DNA of 64,000 bases from Faecalimonas umbilicata (GCF_004346095.1 NZ_SLZV01000021.1:1-64000), one strand, 5' to 3'; shown: positions 48,027-57,793, counted from the stretch's first letter. The notes: generated by a model not told the origin, from the sequence alone. Program-made: numbers and translations.

Positions 48027-48069
48027 AATCAGGATAAACTGTTCTGTCTTTTCCCAATTTATCCTGATT
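48027..48069 (-). terminator. Terminator of the Na/Pi cotransporter gene
   Basis: On the minus strand AATCAGGATAAA pairs with TTTATCCTGATT, followed by TTTTAGTTTTTT. Confidence 0.82.
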
Positions 48070-48137
48070 CTTATTAATATTTTTATTGGTTGAATGTTAT
48101 GTTCCTCACTCGCATCCTAATTGATCACAACTTCACT

Positions 48138-49766
48138 CTATCGCGCCATATGCTGATACTGTTCCGCAATATTCAACACATGATCGCCGATTCTTTCAAA
48201 GTCTGTCAACAGTTCCGAGAACAGAATTCCTGCCTCTGCATTGCAGGATCCTGACTTCATTCTCTCAATCTGTTTCTTAAGGTACATTTCTTCAAGATCA
48301 TCGATCTTTTGCTCATTCCGCGCAGCCTTCTCAAGAAATTCCTTTCTGCTTCCATTGTGCATACTGATATCTGCCAACGCTTTCTCGCAAATTTTCTTCA
48401 TCTGTCTTACTTCCTCCAAAGCTTCTTGTGACAGCTGGATTCCCCATTCGTTCAGATTCTTTGCATATCCTAAAATATTCATTGCATGATCTCCGATCCG
48501 CTCAATATTGCCTACAATAATATAGTAACTGCTCATACTCTTAGATCCTGCAACCGACTTTTCTCCGGACATCTGGCGAACAATGTATTTTGAAATTTCT
48601 GCATTCAGATAATCAATATACTCTTCTCTCTCTTTTAAAGAATCCCATGCTCCTAAATTTCCAGTCAAGACTGCATCGTAACTTTCCTCGATATTTTGAG
48701 CAACCATCCCGCGCATCCGATCCACTTCCTGCTCCAATTCTGCGAGTGCAAGAGCCTCATTTCCTACTGAATAGCTGTTTTCAAATACTTTGATATGTTT
48801 AAGTCCTCGTTCTTCTATTGTCTCTTCTTTTCCCTCTGGAAGGATCAATACTGCCAATTTTGCCATATAAGTTCCAACTGGAAGTAAGATCAGTGTTGTC
48901 ACAATATTAAAGATTGTATGAACATTTGCAATCTGCGCTACCGTGTTGCCCGGCGAAAGTGCCTCCACCCATGACACAAACGGTGTCAGCATACTGATAA
49001 ATGTAAATAAGATCGAACCAAAAATATTGAACATCAAATGGATCACGGTCGCGCGCTTTGCATTTGTCTTTGTACCGATAGATGCCAGAACTGCTGTAAT
49101 ACAAGTTCCGATATTCTGTCCAAATAATACATAAACAGCACTTGATAGCGGAATCACACCTGTCCCTGCCAATGCCTGTAAAATTCCTACCGAAGCAGAG
49201 GAAGACTGGATGACCGCCGTAAAGATTGCTCCTACTAAAATACCTACAACCGGATTACTTGCTTTTGTCATAAAGTTGACAAATGTCTCGGACTGCTGGA
49301 GCGGCTGCATTGCATCTCCCATCATTCCCATACCGATGAACAACACTCCAAGTCCGGCAAAAATCTCACTAATATGGCGTACTCGTTCATTCTTCACAAA
49401 TGTAATCGCTGCGACACCTCCAAATGCGATCAGCGGTGCGATTGCTCCGATGTCAAGTGCGATCAGCTGTCCTGTGATCGTTGTACCGATATTTGCTCCC
49501 ATGATCACCCAGACTGCCTGATTCAGTGTCATCAGCCCCGAATTGACAAATCCTACCACCATAACAGTTGTAGCAGATGAAGACTGAATCACGGCTGTGA
49601 TCACAGCCCCAACTACAACACCTTTGATCCTATTGGATGTCAGCTTCTCCAAAATACTTTTCATCTTATTGCCCGCTGCCGTCTCGAGCCCGTTACTCAT
49701 CATCTGCATTCCGTATAGAAACAGCGCCAAACCTCCAAGCAACATTAAAATATCTTCCATTCTCAT
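48138..49766 (-). CDS. Na+/phosphate cotransporter with PhoU-like tail
   Basis: A 542-residue NptA/PNaS protein. Two membrane repeats carry the QSSSA motifs (AVIQSSSATTVMVVGF and AVIQSSSASVGILQAL), typical of Na/Pi cotransporters. The C-terminal part (about 330-542) has two PhoU-like helical repeats. It imports phosphate with sodium. It is monocistronic, with its own terminator and GGAGG before the ATG. Confidence 0.93.
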   Translation of the reverse strand: MRMEDILMLLGGLALFLYGMQMMSNGLETAAGNKMKSILEKLTSNRIKGVVVGAVITAVIQSSSATTVMVVGFVNSGLMTLNQAVWVIMGANIGTTITGQLIALDIGAIAPLIAFGGVAAITFVKNERVRHISEIFAGLGVLFIGMGMMGDAMQPLQQSETFVNFMTKASNPVVGILVGAIFTAVIQSSSASVGILQALAGTGVIPLSSAVYVLFGQNIGTCITAVLASIGTKTNAKRATVIHLMFNIFGSILFTFISMLTPFVSWVEALSPGNTVAQIANVHTIFNIVTTLILLPVGTYMAKLAVLILPEGKEETIEERGLKHIKVFENSYSVGNEALALAELEQEVDRMRGMVAQNIEESYDAVLTGNLGAWDSLKEREEYIDYLNAEISKYIVRQMSGEKSVAGSKSMSSYYIIVGNIERIGDHAMNILGYAKNLNEWGIQLSQEALEEVRQMKKICEKALADISMHNGSRKEFLEKAARNEQKIDDLEEMYLKKQIERMKSGSCNAEAGILFSELLTDFERIGDHVLNIAEQYQHMAR

Positions 49767-49839
49767 TTCTTTTGTTTCCTCCGAATATATCTCATTTCTT
49801 TTCTCCAGACATTTCTAAAATGCCTGCAAATCTCTTTTC

Positions 49840-50256
49840 CTATCTATTCATCGGAATCCTGCTTTTTCCATCTCCCAAATGTATGATCTCCATCCGCGTC
49901 TGATGATACCAGACTTTTCTCTTCTGAACCCCTATAATATCGGGAATCACCCAGACACTGCACATGGACCATAAAAGAACTCCTGTGAGCCATTGTTGTA
50001 ATGGTATATATTGTTGTAAAAAACTTCCTTCATTGCTTTTCTTCTGTTTCATATCTTTGGTACGGAGTACCGCCCGGTACAAGCTGACATCAAAGACTTC
50101 CTTCTGCTCCATCCACACACTCTGTACAAAAGACTGACCATGCTTTGCCGGATATGCCGACATGTTTCTGACACTTCTCGCCTCTACATTTATTTCCACA
50201 AAAAAAAGCAATGACAAAAAGAAAATTGTCAAAACAGCTTTTGTTCTTTTCTTCAT
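49840..50256 (-). CDS. Exported protein of unknown function
   Basis: A 138-residue protein with an N-terminal signal-like stretch (KAVLTIFFLSLLFFVEINVEA) and a second hydrophobic segment near residues 90-112. The middle is soluble and probably outside (ARSVRNMSAYPAKHG). I do not recognise the family. It lies alone between the Na/Pi cotransporter and a HAD gene. No motifs suggest an enzyme. Confidence 0.6.
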   Translation of the reverse strand: MKKRTKAVLTIFFLSLLFFVEINVEARSVRNMSAYPAKHGQSFVQSVWMEQKEVFDVSLYRAVLRTKDMKQKKSNEGSFLQQYIPLQQWLTGVLLWSMCSVWVIPDIIGVQKRKVWYHQTRMEIIHLGDGKSRIPMNR

Positions 50257-50389
50257 GGCACTGCCTCCCTGTCACTGACTCTCTATGATTCTCTATGACT
50301 TCTGTAATTCAAGAGTATCATAATTAATTTCACACTGTCAATTACAAGTTAAATCGATGTAAAATTTTAGTAAATGTGTAGATTTGTCT

Positions 50390-51031
50390 TTATAAAATCT
50401 GCTGCAAATCATTCATTTTTTCTACTTGTTTCCAAAGATAACCTTTTGTCTCTTCATCCGGAAGTGTCAGATCCGGTATCATAACTACCCGGCAGCCTGC
50501 CCCATACGCCGATTTCACTCCATTAGGGGAATCTTCCACAGCCACACATGCTTCTGCTTTCACCCCGATCTGATCGCAAGCATACAGATAAATATCCGGC
50601 ATTGGCTTCCCGTTCTCTACCATGTTGGCACAGACAATCCGGTCAAACATTTCTGTAATTCCAATTTCATCCAGATATGCTTCTGCCCGTTCTCGGTCCG
50701 TCGCAGTTGCCACTGCGAGTTTGTATCCTTTTTCCCTTAAATAGTTCAAAGTCTCTTTGACTCCCGGCTTGATCTCCACCCCATTCTTTGCCAAATGCTC
50801 CGCCATGATCTCTTTTCTTCTCTCCCTCACAGCAACGTAATCAAATGTCTCCCCATATATTCCTTTTAACCACGGCTCTGCAAATTTTCCCGAAAAACTG
50901 CGAATCATCAATGCATGCTCTCTCTTCATCGGCATTCCCAATTCTTCCGCTGCCTGACACCAATATTTCACAAGATATTTTTCCGTATTGATCAATACGC
51001 CATCCATATCAAATATAACTGCTTTTATCAT
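50390..51031 (-). CDS. HAD-family phosphatase (beta-phosphoglucomutase-like)
   Basis: A protein of 213 residues from the ATG at 51031 (GGAGAAGG ahead). The nucleophile motif is IFDMDGVLINTEKY, with Asp8 and Asp10. A helical cap (about 17-80) and the motifs ATATDRERAEAYL and VEDSPNGVKSAYGAGC follow. It is of the subfamily IA type that includes beta-phosphoglucomutase; the substrate is unknown. It is preceded by an unusual leader (51061-51530) that may control it. Confidence 0.88.
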   Translation of the reverse strand: MIKAVIFDMDGVLINTEKYLVKYWCQAAEELGMPMKREHALMIRSFSGKFAEPWLKGIYGETFDYVAVRERRKEIMAEHLAKNGVEIKPGVKETLNYLREKGYKLAVATATDRERAEAYLDEIGITEMFDRIVCANMVENGKPMPDIYLYACDQIGVKAEACVAVEDSPNGVKSAYGAGCRVVMIPDLTLPDEETKGYLWKQVEKMNDLQQIL

Positions 51032-51060
51032 CGTTCCTTCTCCTGCTCTCATTTTTACAT

Positions 51061-51108
51061 AGTAAGAGTAGGTATCAATCATTTTGCTAATCAATACCTA
51101 CTCTTACT
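51061..51108 (-). other. 15-bp hairpin in the HAD gene leader
   Basis: AGTAAGAGTAGGTAT (51061-51075) pairs perfectly with ATACCTACTCTTACT (51094-51108). On the minus strand no T-tract follows, so it is not a standard terminator. It ends about 30 bases before the HAD start codon. Confidence 0.7.
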
Positions 51109-51308
51109 TTGATTCTTCAATCATTCATTTTACCTCATTTTCTGAATACTGTGTAGTCTTAATCCTTCTTTTCTTCCGATAATGCGTCATACAAATCTTC
51201 TATTCATACAGCACACCATCCAAAAATCTGAATCTCAACTGATACATAGCTTCCGTTCTTTTGTGTCTGACTTTCTGATCTTCTTTCGGGTATACATCCA
51301 ACTTTTTA

Positions 51309-51458
51309 TCATTTGTCAGATTTTCTTACTCTTTCTGGTGGTCCGTACCTCCTTATCTTAGATTGTGCAAGCATCTTTGCTTCTACTATTATATAACTCC
51401 GTCCGTTAAAGTTATATCCGTTCCACATAAGAAATAAAAATAATGACAGGTCTTTCAA
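51309..51458 (-). CDS. Possible 49-residue small protein, perhaps the 5' part of a decayed gene
   Basis: A TTG-initiated frame with AAAGGA just ahead, about 40 bases behind a promoter. The product ends GPPERVRKSDK. After its stop, another frame reads on as protein-like sequence (LDVYPKEDQKVRHKRTEAM and further), reached by dropping one A; a second one-base slip near 51175 would extend it to about 97 residues. This could be a decayed small gene, a frameshifted gene, or chance within a leader RNA. I do not recognise it. Confidence 0.3.
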   Translation of the reverse strand: MKDLSLFLFLMWNGYNFNGRSYIIVEAKMLAQSKIRRYGPPERVRKSDK

Positions 51459-51501
51459 TTTCCTTTCTGTTTCTTATTTATACTTGTTATGTTTATGACT
51501 A

Positions 51502-51530
51502 TATAATAACATACTTTTCAGATTTGTCAA
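51502..51530 (-). promoter_or_regulatory. Promoter upstream of the HAD leader
   Basis: On the minus strand TTGACA (51525-51530), then 17 bases and ATTATA (or 16 and TATTAT). About 470 bases separate it from the HAD start; that stretch holds a hairpin (ATATAACT/AGTTATAT near 51400), a free AAGGAGGT with no start codon behind it, and short frames. Confidence 0.7.
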
Positions 51531-51604
51531 TGCTTTTTTCAGATTTTTTGAACTTATTTTCTATTTTTTCTATTTTTATAGTTTTTATCTAATTGTTTTC
51601 TGTT

Positions 51605-51644
51605 AAAAAGGACATATCTGCTAAATCACTTTGCAGATACGTCC
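51605..51644 (-). terminator. Terminator of the DUF6465-like gene
   Basis: On the minus strand GGACGTATCTGC pairs with GCAGATATGTCC (one G-T pair), followed by TTTTT. Confidence 0.85.
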
Positions 51645-51650
51645 CACATT

Positions 51651-52085
51651 CTAAAAAGGAACTGCTCCTGTATCGATTCCATTGATCACGTAGTACACCG
51701 CATTTTCCTCTGGTTTTGCATAAAGTGTCATTGTCTTGATCTCACCGATCCGACGTCCAGATTTTGTCCACGCTTTTTTCACTGCCGCGATCATCTCTTT
51801 TTCTTCTACCTGTTTTCCCTTGTATTCTACTACTACAGAAGTCTTCATCTCCTTTTTCGGAGCTGCTTTTTTTACTACTTTCTTCTCTTCTGTCTTCTTT
51901 TCTTCCACGGCATCTTTTTTCTCTACTGTCTCAACTGCTTTTTCCTCTACTGTCTCTTCCTCTGTTGCCATCACAACTTCTTCTGCACTCTGTACTGCAG
52001 CTTCCGTTGCTTTTTTTGCAGTCGCTTTTCTCTGTTCTGTATTGTTCTTATTGTTCATTTTTCTTGCTGCTTTTCTTGCTACCAT
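51651..52085 (-). CDS. Charged low-complexity protein with DUF6465-like C-terminus
   Basis: A 144-residue protein. The first 85 residues are a Lys/Glu/Ala-rich low-complexity tail with a basic start (MVARKAARKMNNKNN). A small folded domain of about 60 residues follows (TSVVVEYKGKQVEEKEM to INGIDTGAVPF), which I recall as DUF6465. AGGAGG precedes the ATG. The basic start may bind nucleic acid, but this is a guess. It has its own terminator. Confidence 0.75.
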   Translation of the reverse strand: MVARKAARKMNNKNNTEQRKATAKKATEAAVQSAEEVVMATEEETVEEKAVETVEKKDAVEEKKTEEKKVVKKAAPKKEMKTSVVVEYKGKQVEEKEMIAAVKKAWTKSGRRIGEIKTMTLYAKPEENAVYYVINGIDTGAVPF

Positions 52086-52163
52086 TTTGATTTCCTCCTA
52101 ATACATATCTAGCGACATTTTTACAACAAAATTTATTATAGCACAGGTTTTTCCACTTGTCAT

Positions 52164-52394
52164 CTATTCCTCAAATTCTACGAGAAGATAAAATCCTCTG
52201 TCATTTTGCTGAATTTCCCGGATAATCCCTTCTCTGGATTGAATCCTGGCATTGCTTCTGTAAATACCAGACATTGCCACCGCCGGCTCCACTACATAGC
52301 TGTACAGGCTTCCATTGACCCTCTCCGTCACTTTCACTTTCTGACCTTCTTCCACAAGTCCTTGCCGTTCCATCTTAAATTTTTCCTGTCTCAT
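52164..52394 (-). CDS. Small protein of unknown function
   Basis: A protein of about 76 residues from the ATG at 52394; the ATG at 52400 is an alternative. The pattern alternates beta-like strands (QKVKVTERVNGSLYSYVVEP, then YLLVEFEE) and could be a small SH3-like barrel. It has no signal or membrane segment. I do not recognise the family. It stands between a MATE gene and the DUF6465-like gene on the same strand. Confidence 0.6.
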   Translation of the reverse strand: MRQEKFKMERQGLVEEGQKVKVTERVNGSLYSYVVEPAVAMSGIYRSNARIQSREGIIREIQQNDRGFYLLVEFEE

Positions 52395-52425
52395 AACCAC
52401 TTTTCCTTTCTGTTCTTGTCTAGCG

Positions 52426-53802
52426 TCAGATCAACCTCTTTCTCTCCCATTTTCCAGTCAGATATCTCGCAAAGGATATGATGTAGTTTGTCATCCATCC
52501 AAGCGGAACCGCATACCACACTGCCTGAACGCCCCAGAGCGGCGCACAAATAAAGGCAATACTCACACGGACTGCAAGATTGCAGAGATTAGCAAGTGTA
52601 AATACAACCACATCTCCTGCACCTCGCAGCACCCCATCCGTCAGCGCTTTCAGCCCAATACATACAAAGAAATATGCGATAAAAGACAGATACGAACTTC
52701 CTGTCTGAAATGCAAGAGAGCTTTCATTGCCTCCCACAAACATGGAAATAATCTGCTTTTTCAGCAGAAGTAATGTCACACAGATTACTACTGCAAATGC
52801 AAATACAATCCCGTGTGCCGTCCGATATCCTTTCTTTACATGATCGGTCTGTCCTGCGCCGATATTTTGGGCAGTAAAAGTAGAAATAGCATTTCCCATT
52901 GCAATCATCGGCACAATGCAGATGGACTCAATCCTCATCCCCGCAGAATATCCTGCCACAACGGATGATCCAAATCCATTCACAACTGACTGCACAAGTA
53001 ACATTCCGATAGATACGATTGACTGCTGAATAATGGAAGGAATTGCTATTTTTACCATATTTCCAAGAATTTCCACGTCGTATTTTTTCGGAGTATCCTC
53101 CCCCTCATATTCTTTCAGTCTGCAGAGCAGGATCCAAAAGGAAAGCACCGAGGCAATTCCCTGGGCAAACACGGTTGCCACTGCCACTCCCGCGACTCCC
53201 TTCTGGAATACAATTACCGCCACAAGATCCAACGCAATGTTCAGTACTGTAGAAAACATCAACAAATACAGCGGGATATTTGATTTTCCCAGCGCATTGA
53301 AGATTGACGAAAGTACGTTGTACATAAATAAAAATGGAAGCCCCATAAAATAAATATTCAGATACAACACAGCATCTTCCAAAATGTTTGCCGGCGTCTT
53401 TAACGAAGACAAAATCGCCCTGTTCGCAAACAGTCCAAACCCTGCAAGTATCACACTGATTGCAAGAAATGTCAAAAGTGCGGTAGAAATTGCAGTCTGC
53501 ATCTTCGTATATTCCTTCGCCCCGAGATATTGGGAAATAATGACTGAGGCTCCTACCCCGCCTCCAATGGCGATCATAATAAACACGGTCGTCAATGAGT
53601 ACGAGGCGCCAACGGCTGCAAGTGCATCTTCCCCGACAAATCTGCCGACAATCACAGAGTCCGCCATATTGTAAAACTGCTGGAGCAGATTTCCCAGGAT
53701 CATAGGCACCGCAAAAAATATCAGCGCTCTCCCAGGATGTTTTCCGAGCATATCAAACCTTTCCATCTGTTTTCTTTTTTTCTGTTCTGTTTCTTTCTGC
53801 AT
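52426..53802 (-). CDS. MATE-family efflux protein
   Basis: A 458-residue MATE protein with twelve membrane segments after a basic head (QKETEQKKRKQMERF). The pattern LGNLLQQFYNMADSVIVGRF is the same type as in the other MATE gene in this window. Export of drugs or metabolites by cation antiport is expected. It starts eight bases behind sbcC, so it may be transcribed with sbcDC. AGGAGG precedes the ATG. Confidence 0.93.
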   Translation of the reverse strand: MQKETEQKKRKQMERFDMLGKHPGRALIFFAVPMILGNLLQQFYNMADSVIVGRFVGEDALAAVGASYSLTTVFIMIAIGGGVGASVIISQYLGAKEYTKMQTAISTALLTFLAISVILAGFGLFANRAILSSLKTPANILEDAVLYLNIYFMGLPFLFMYNVLSSIFNALGKSNIPLYLLMFSTVLNIALDLVAVIVFQKGVAGVAVATVFAQGIASVLSFWILLCRLKEYEGEDTPKKYDVEILGNMVKIAIPSIIQQSIVSIGMLLVQSVVNGFGSSVVAGYSAGMRIESICIVPMIAMGNAISTFTAQNIGAGQTDHVKKGYRTAHGIVFAFAVVICVTLLLLKKQIISMFVGGNESSLAFQTGSSYLSFIAYFFVCIGLKALTDGVLRGAGDVVVFTLANLCNLAVRVSIAFICAPLWGVQAVWYAVPLGWMTNYIISFARYLTGKWERKRLI

Positions 53803-53810
53803 GTTTCCTC

Positions 53811-56666
53811 CTACACTACCAGTTCCGCCTGACTTCCCTGGTTTGTTTTATGAATATAAATTTTTTTATCAATGCGCTTTCTAAGTTCTTCCACATGGGA
53901 AATAATACCGATCAGGCACTTTCCTTTTGACATTTGATTCAAAGTGCGAATTGCCTGCTCCAGTGTATCCGCATCCAGAGAACCGAACCCTTCATCAATA
54001 AACATAGTTTCCAGCTTCACCCCTCCATTATGCTGCTGCACAATATCAGACAATCCCAACGCCATCGCCAGAGATGCTACAAATGACTCTCCGCCGGACA
54101 GTGTCCGCACATCTCGGTTTTTCGCAGTTCGGTAATCATAAACAAACAGATCCAACCCTCTGTTTCCCACAGTTTTTTCTCCGCGTTTCAACTCAAACTG
54201 CTGATGCATCATCATGGTCAGCCGCTTATTTGCCTGCGCAATGATCTGGTCAAAATATACCCCTTGAATGTACGTCTCAAATTTGTAATTTCCATTTGCC
54301 GCTGCATGGATCCGACGGATCTGGACAAACTCTGTCTCCGCCTGTCCCAGCTCTTTTTCCCGCTTTTCCAGTTTGCGGACACACTCCGCATTTTTATCGG
54401 ACCGAAGTAAGTAAACCTCATACGCTTCGTGGAACTGTGCACAAGCTTCCTTCATAAAAGCTTCCTTCTCTGCTCTCTCCCCTTCCTGTTCTGTTCCGGA
54501 TAAGATTTCCAACCGGAAGAGCTCTTTCTCCTGTTCCTCCAAGAGATTTTGCAGACGATCTCCTTCTTCTTTCGCTGCCCGAAGTTGTCCTTCTGTCTTA
54601 TCCGCCAATTCTTTCGATGCCAAATACTGCTTCTGTGCAGCTTCGGTATCTCTTCGGATTTTCTCCAGCGTTTTGATACACACAGTAAGCTGGGACTCCA
54701 ACTGCTCTTTCGCGGATGTCACCTGCTTTTCCATCACTTCCAGTGTACTTTTATCAGACAAATACTTTCCAAGCAGCCGCTCTCTGTCTTCCTGCAGCTG
54801 TTTTTGTCTCTCTTCCTGTCCCTTTTGCCTTGCTTCAATCATTTCCAGCTGTGCGTTCCATGCCTCTTGTTTTTCTTTTTGCTTCTCTAATTCCTCATGT
54901 TCCTTCGCTAACTCTTCTATCCGGTTTGTGATTTTTTCAGTAAGCTGCTCTAGATAATCCGCAATCTCTTCAAATCTTTTCGTCTCCCACGATGCTTTTG
55001 ACAATTCACTCAAACGCTGTCTCAGATGATTTTTCTCGGTTTCCACAGCCGCCTCTGTTCTCTGAATCTGTTCTTGTGTATGATCGCAGGCTTCCTTTGC
55101 CCGCTCAAGTTCTTTCTGCGCCCGCTTCACTTCCTCCGCAGTCGGCACACCACTCACCTTTCCTGCCGGAGATGGATGAGAAATAGAACCACAAACAGGG
55201 CAAGGACTTCCATCTATCAATTCTGCTGCAAAAATTCCCGCCATATGCGCCCTGCTCTTCGTATCCAATTCATTGTACTTCTGATTTGCCTCATCTTTCC
55301 TGCAAAGTTCTCCTAGCAATCGTTTGCGAATTTTTCCTAACTCTGTCTCCTTCTTGTAGATTTCTTCCTGCATGTATCGAAGGCGTTTTAAAATTTCTTC
55401 CTGCGCCTTCCACTGCTCTCTGCGCTGTCTGTTTTGTTCCTGACGGATTGGAAGTGTTTCCCACAATTTCAACTGTTCTATAATCTTCTTCTTTTCTTCT
55501 GCCATCTTTTCCGCTGATAGTTTTTCCTGCCGGATCTGTGCTTCCTTGTTCTTCCAGTCTGCCTCGCTTTTTTTACAGTTGCTTCTAATCATTTCTAATT
55601 TTCCATGGATCTCCAGCTGCTTCTGAATCTGATCTTTCTCTGCGATCCATGGTGTCTGATCGATACCTGCCGCTTGCTGATAAGCTTCCTGTGCAGACTG
55701 TACCTGCACGGTCAGACGCTCCCTCTCTTGAAAAAACTTCTCACAGTCTTCTTGATTTCTCCTCTGGCGTTCTTTTTCTCTGTCATAATCCTGCAGTTTT
55801 GTCAGATGCTCTCTCATACGTTCTTCCGCAGCACGAAGTTTTTTTAATTCTGCTACATCAACGGCATTGACTACTTTCAGATCACGAATAATCTCGTCTA
55901 GCACTTCCAGTCTTCTTTCCTTCACATTCCTTTTTAAGCGCTCCCAACATTCTTCTGCCTCTGGCTGCTTCTTCTCGTAAGTTTCTTCCTCCGAAAGCCG
56001 TATTTCTCCTAATTGCTCCTCTGCCCCTTGTCGGAGGCTTTCGTATCTCCGTTTCCTATCAAGGTAAGTTGCAGAAATCTTTTCCTGAAGATCAAAGAAA
56101 ATCTGTGTATTAAAAATAGTCCGGAAAATCTTTTCCCGCTCTTTTGTCTCTGCATGTAGCAATTTCAAAAAATCTCCCTGTGCAAGCATGGCAATTTGTC
56201 TGAACTGTTCTAGTGAGATTCCAAGCAATTCTCGTATCTTCCCAGGAAATAGGATAGTTCCTCCCTTTGTCTCCCCATCGATATCTTTTGCCGTCTTTAA
56301 CCGAGTTCCATCCGGAAGTAGCATCTCCACCGTGGCAGCAGTCTTTGTCGCATATCCATCCCGAAAATATGCAGGAGAGCGCGTGATCGTATATTGCTCA
56401 TTCTGGTGTTCAAATGTCAGGCTCACATACGTTTTGTTTTTCGCATCTGCATAATCACTTCGCAGCATCTCTGGCTTCCGCCTTTTATTTCCGCTGCTGG
56501 TCTCCCCATAAAGCGCATAGGAAATAGCATCAAAAATCGTTGTCTTCCCCGCACCGGTATCTCCCGTGATCAAAACAAGTCCGCTCGTCCCAAACTGCTC
56601 AAACGGAATCGTCGTCTCTTCCAGATAAGTTCCAAATGCATTCATCGTCAGTGTGATCGGTCTCAT
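53811..56666 (-). CDS. sbcC: Exonuclease subunit SbcC (Rad50-like ATPase)
   Basis: A 951-residue SMC-like ATPase that works with SbcD to cut hairpins and DNA ends. Walker A is ITGDTGAGKTTIFDA near residue 35. Two long coiled coils flank the zinc hook SPCPVCGS near residue 500. The C-terminus has the signature LSGGESF and Walker B MFIDEGFGSLD. The start lies two bases behind the sbcD stop, so translation is coupled. Confidence 0.97.
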   Translation of the reverse strand: MRPITLTMNAFGTYLEETTIPFEQFGTSGLVLITGDTGAGKTTIFDAISYALYGETSSGNKRRKPEMLRSDYADAKNKTYVSLTFEHQNEQYTITRSPAYFRDGYATKTAATVEMLLPDGTRLKTAKDIDGETKGGTILFPGKIRELLGISLEQFRQIAMLAQGDFLKLLHAETKEREKIFRTIFNTQIFFDLQEKISATYLDRKRRYESLRQGAEEQLGEIRLSEEETYEKKQPEAEECWERLKRNVKERRLEVLDEIIRDLKVVNAVDVAELKKLRAAEERMREHLTKLQDYDREKERQRRNQEDCEKFFQERERLTVQVQSAQEAYQQAAGIDQTPWIAEKDQIQKQLEIHGKLEMIRSNCKKSEADWKNKEAQIRQEKLSAEKMAEEKKKIIEQLKLWETLPIRQEQNRQRREQWKAQEEILKRLRYMQEEIYKKETELGKIRKRLLGELCRKDEANQKYNELDTKSRAHMAGIFAAELIDGSPCPVCGSISHPSPAGKVSGVPTAEEVKRAQKELERAKEACDHTQEQIQRTEAAVETEKNHLRQRLSELSKASWETKRFEEIADYLEQLTEKITNRIEELAKEHEELEKQKEKQEAWNAQLEMIEARQKGQEERQKQLQEDRERLLGKYLSDKSTLEVMEKQVTSAKEQLESQLTVCIKTLEKIRRDTEAAQKQYLASKELADKTEGQLRAAKEEGDRLQNLLEEQEKELFRLEILSGTEQEGERAEKEAFMKEACAQFHEAYEVYLLRSDKNAECVRKLEKREKELGQAETEFVQIRRIHAAANGNYKFETYIQGVYFDQIIAQANKRLTMMMHQQFELKRGEKTVGNRGLDLFVYDYRTAKNRDVRTLSGGESFVASLAMALGLSDIVQQHNGGVKLETMFIDEGFGSLDADTLEQAIRTLNQMSKGKCLIGIISHVEELRKRIDKKIYIHKTNQGSQAELVV

Positions 56667-56668
56667 TA

Positions 56669-57793
56669 TCAGCTCTCTCCTCCCTCTAAAAGTTCTCTCA
56701 TCATCTGCTCCACAAGCGTCCGGTCTTCTTCCGCCAGCTTCTCCCCGCTTCGCTCTTCAAAAAACTCCGCAAACAACTCCATCGGCGAGCGGTCTGCAAT
56801 CTGCTCTGCATTTTTGATCCCTTCTAAAGCGGCACGTGTCCTTCCTTCAAATTCTACTGTCAGCAGATTCGGATATTTCACTCGAAGTCTTGGTACTACA
56901 TCCACTTGATCTTCCCCGTCAGTCAGTACTACCTTCACATACTCTTCGCACCCTTCTCCACCAAGAACCTCCTGCAATGATCCAGATACTGTACAAAGTC
57001 CATGGTGTGGATGGATTGCAAGTGTATCCACCACAATCTCTTTTCCTTGTTCGATTGTGAGCATTGTCACTGATTTTTCGCCCTCATTTTTATCAAATGA
57101 ATACGGGAATAATGTCCCGCAGTACCGGATAGTCTCCCGTTTTACTTTTTGTGCCCGGTGAAGATGTCCAAGAGCCACATAGTCAAACAGATCAAATGCA
57201 TCGGCACCGATATTGTCAAGCCCTCCAACCATCACAGTCTCCGACTCAGAAGAAACTGCCCCGGTAATAAACTGATGAGCGACAAGGATATTCACAGCCT
57301 CCGGGTTGATATCTACATGAGAAAGGACTGTTCGCACCGCCCGGTCATAACTGTCAATCTCTTCCTCCGGATAATACGGACGCACATCAAACGGCTTTAT
57401 ATAAGGAAGTAAATAAACAGAAACTTTCTGCCCATCCTTGTTGAGTTCTACCGGCTCCAGTTTCCCGTCAAAAATCCCCTTGATAAAAATATTTTCTTTC
57501 TGCAAAATCCGGCTTGCAAAATGAATCCGCTCAGACGAATCGTGATTTCCACTGATCAAAAAGACGGAAAGCCCCCGGTCAGCCAGTTCACTTAAAAAAG
57601 TGTCAAATACTTTTACCGCCTCTGCCGACGGCACTGCCTTATCATAGATATCTCCCGCGATCAGGATTCCATCCGGCATATGAAGATCCACAAGCGCAAG
57701 TACTTGTGCCAGGACAATTTTCTGTTCCTCCAGAAGATTGACCTCATGCAGAATTTTTCCGATATGTAAATCTGATATATGAAATAATTTCAT
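56669..57793 (-). CDS. sbcD: Exonuclease subunit SbcD (Mre11-like nuclease)
   Basis: A protein of 374 residues from the ATG at 57793 (GGAGTGG ahead). Metallophosphatase motifs are ISDLHIGK, AGDIYDKAV, ISGNHDSSERI and ALGHLHRAQ, which bind two metal ions. A capping domain covers about 270-374. It forms the SbcCD nuclease with the gene two bases downstream. The 312 bases between it and the plus-strand gene at 58106 hold the two divergent start regions and no gene I can see. Confidence 0.96.
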   Translation of the reverse strand: MKLFHISDLHIGKILHEVNLLEEQKIVLAQVLALVDLHMPDGILIAGDIYDKAVPSAEAVKVFDTFLSELADRGLSVFLISGNHDSSERIHFASRILQKENIFIKGIFDGKLEPVELNKDGQKVSVYLLPYIKPFDVRPYYPEEEIDSYDRAVRTVLSHVDINPEAVNILVAHQFITGAVSSESETVMVGGLDNIGADAFDLFDYVALGHLHRAQKVKRETIRYCGTLFPYSFDKNEGEKSVTMLTIEQGKEIVVDTLAIHPHHGLCTVSGSLQEVLGGEGCEEYVKVVLTDGEDQVDVVPRLRVKYPNLLTVEFEGRTRAALEGIKNAEQIADRSPMELFAEFFEERSGEKLAEEDRTLVEQMMRELLEGGES

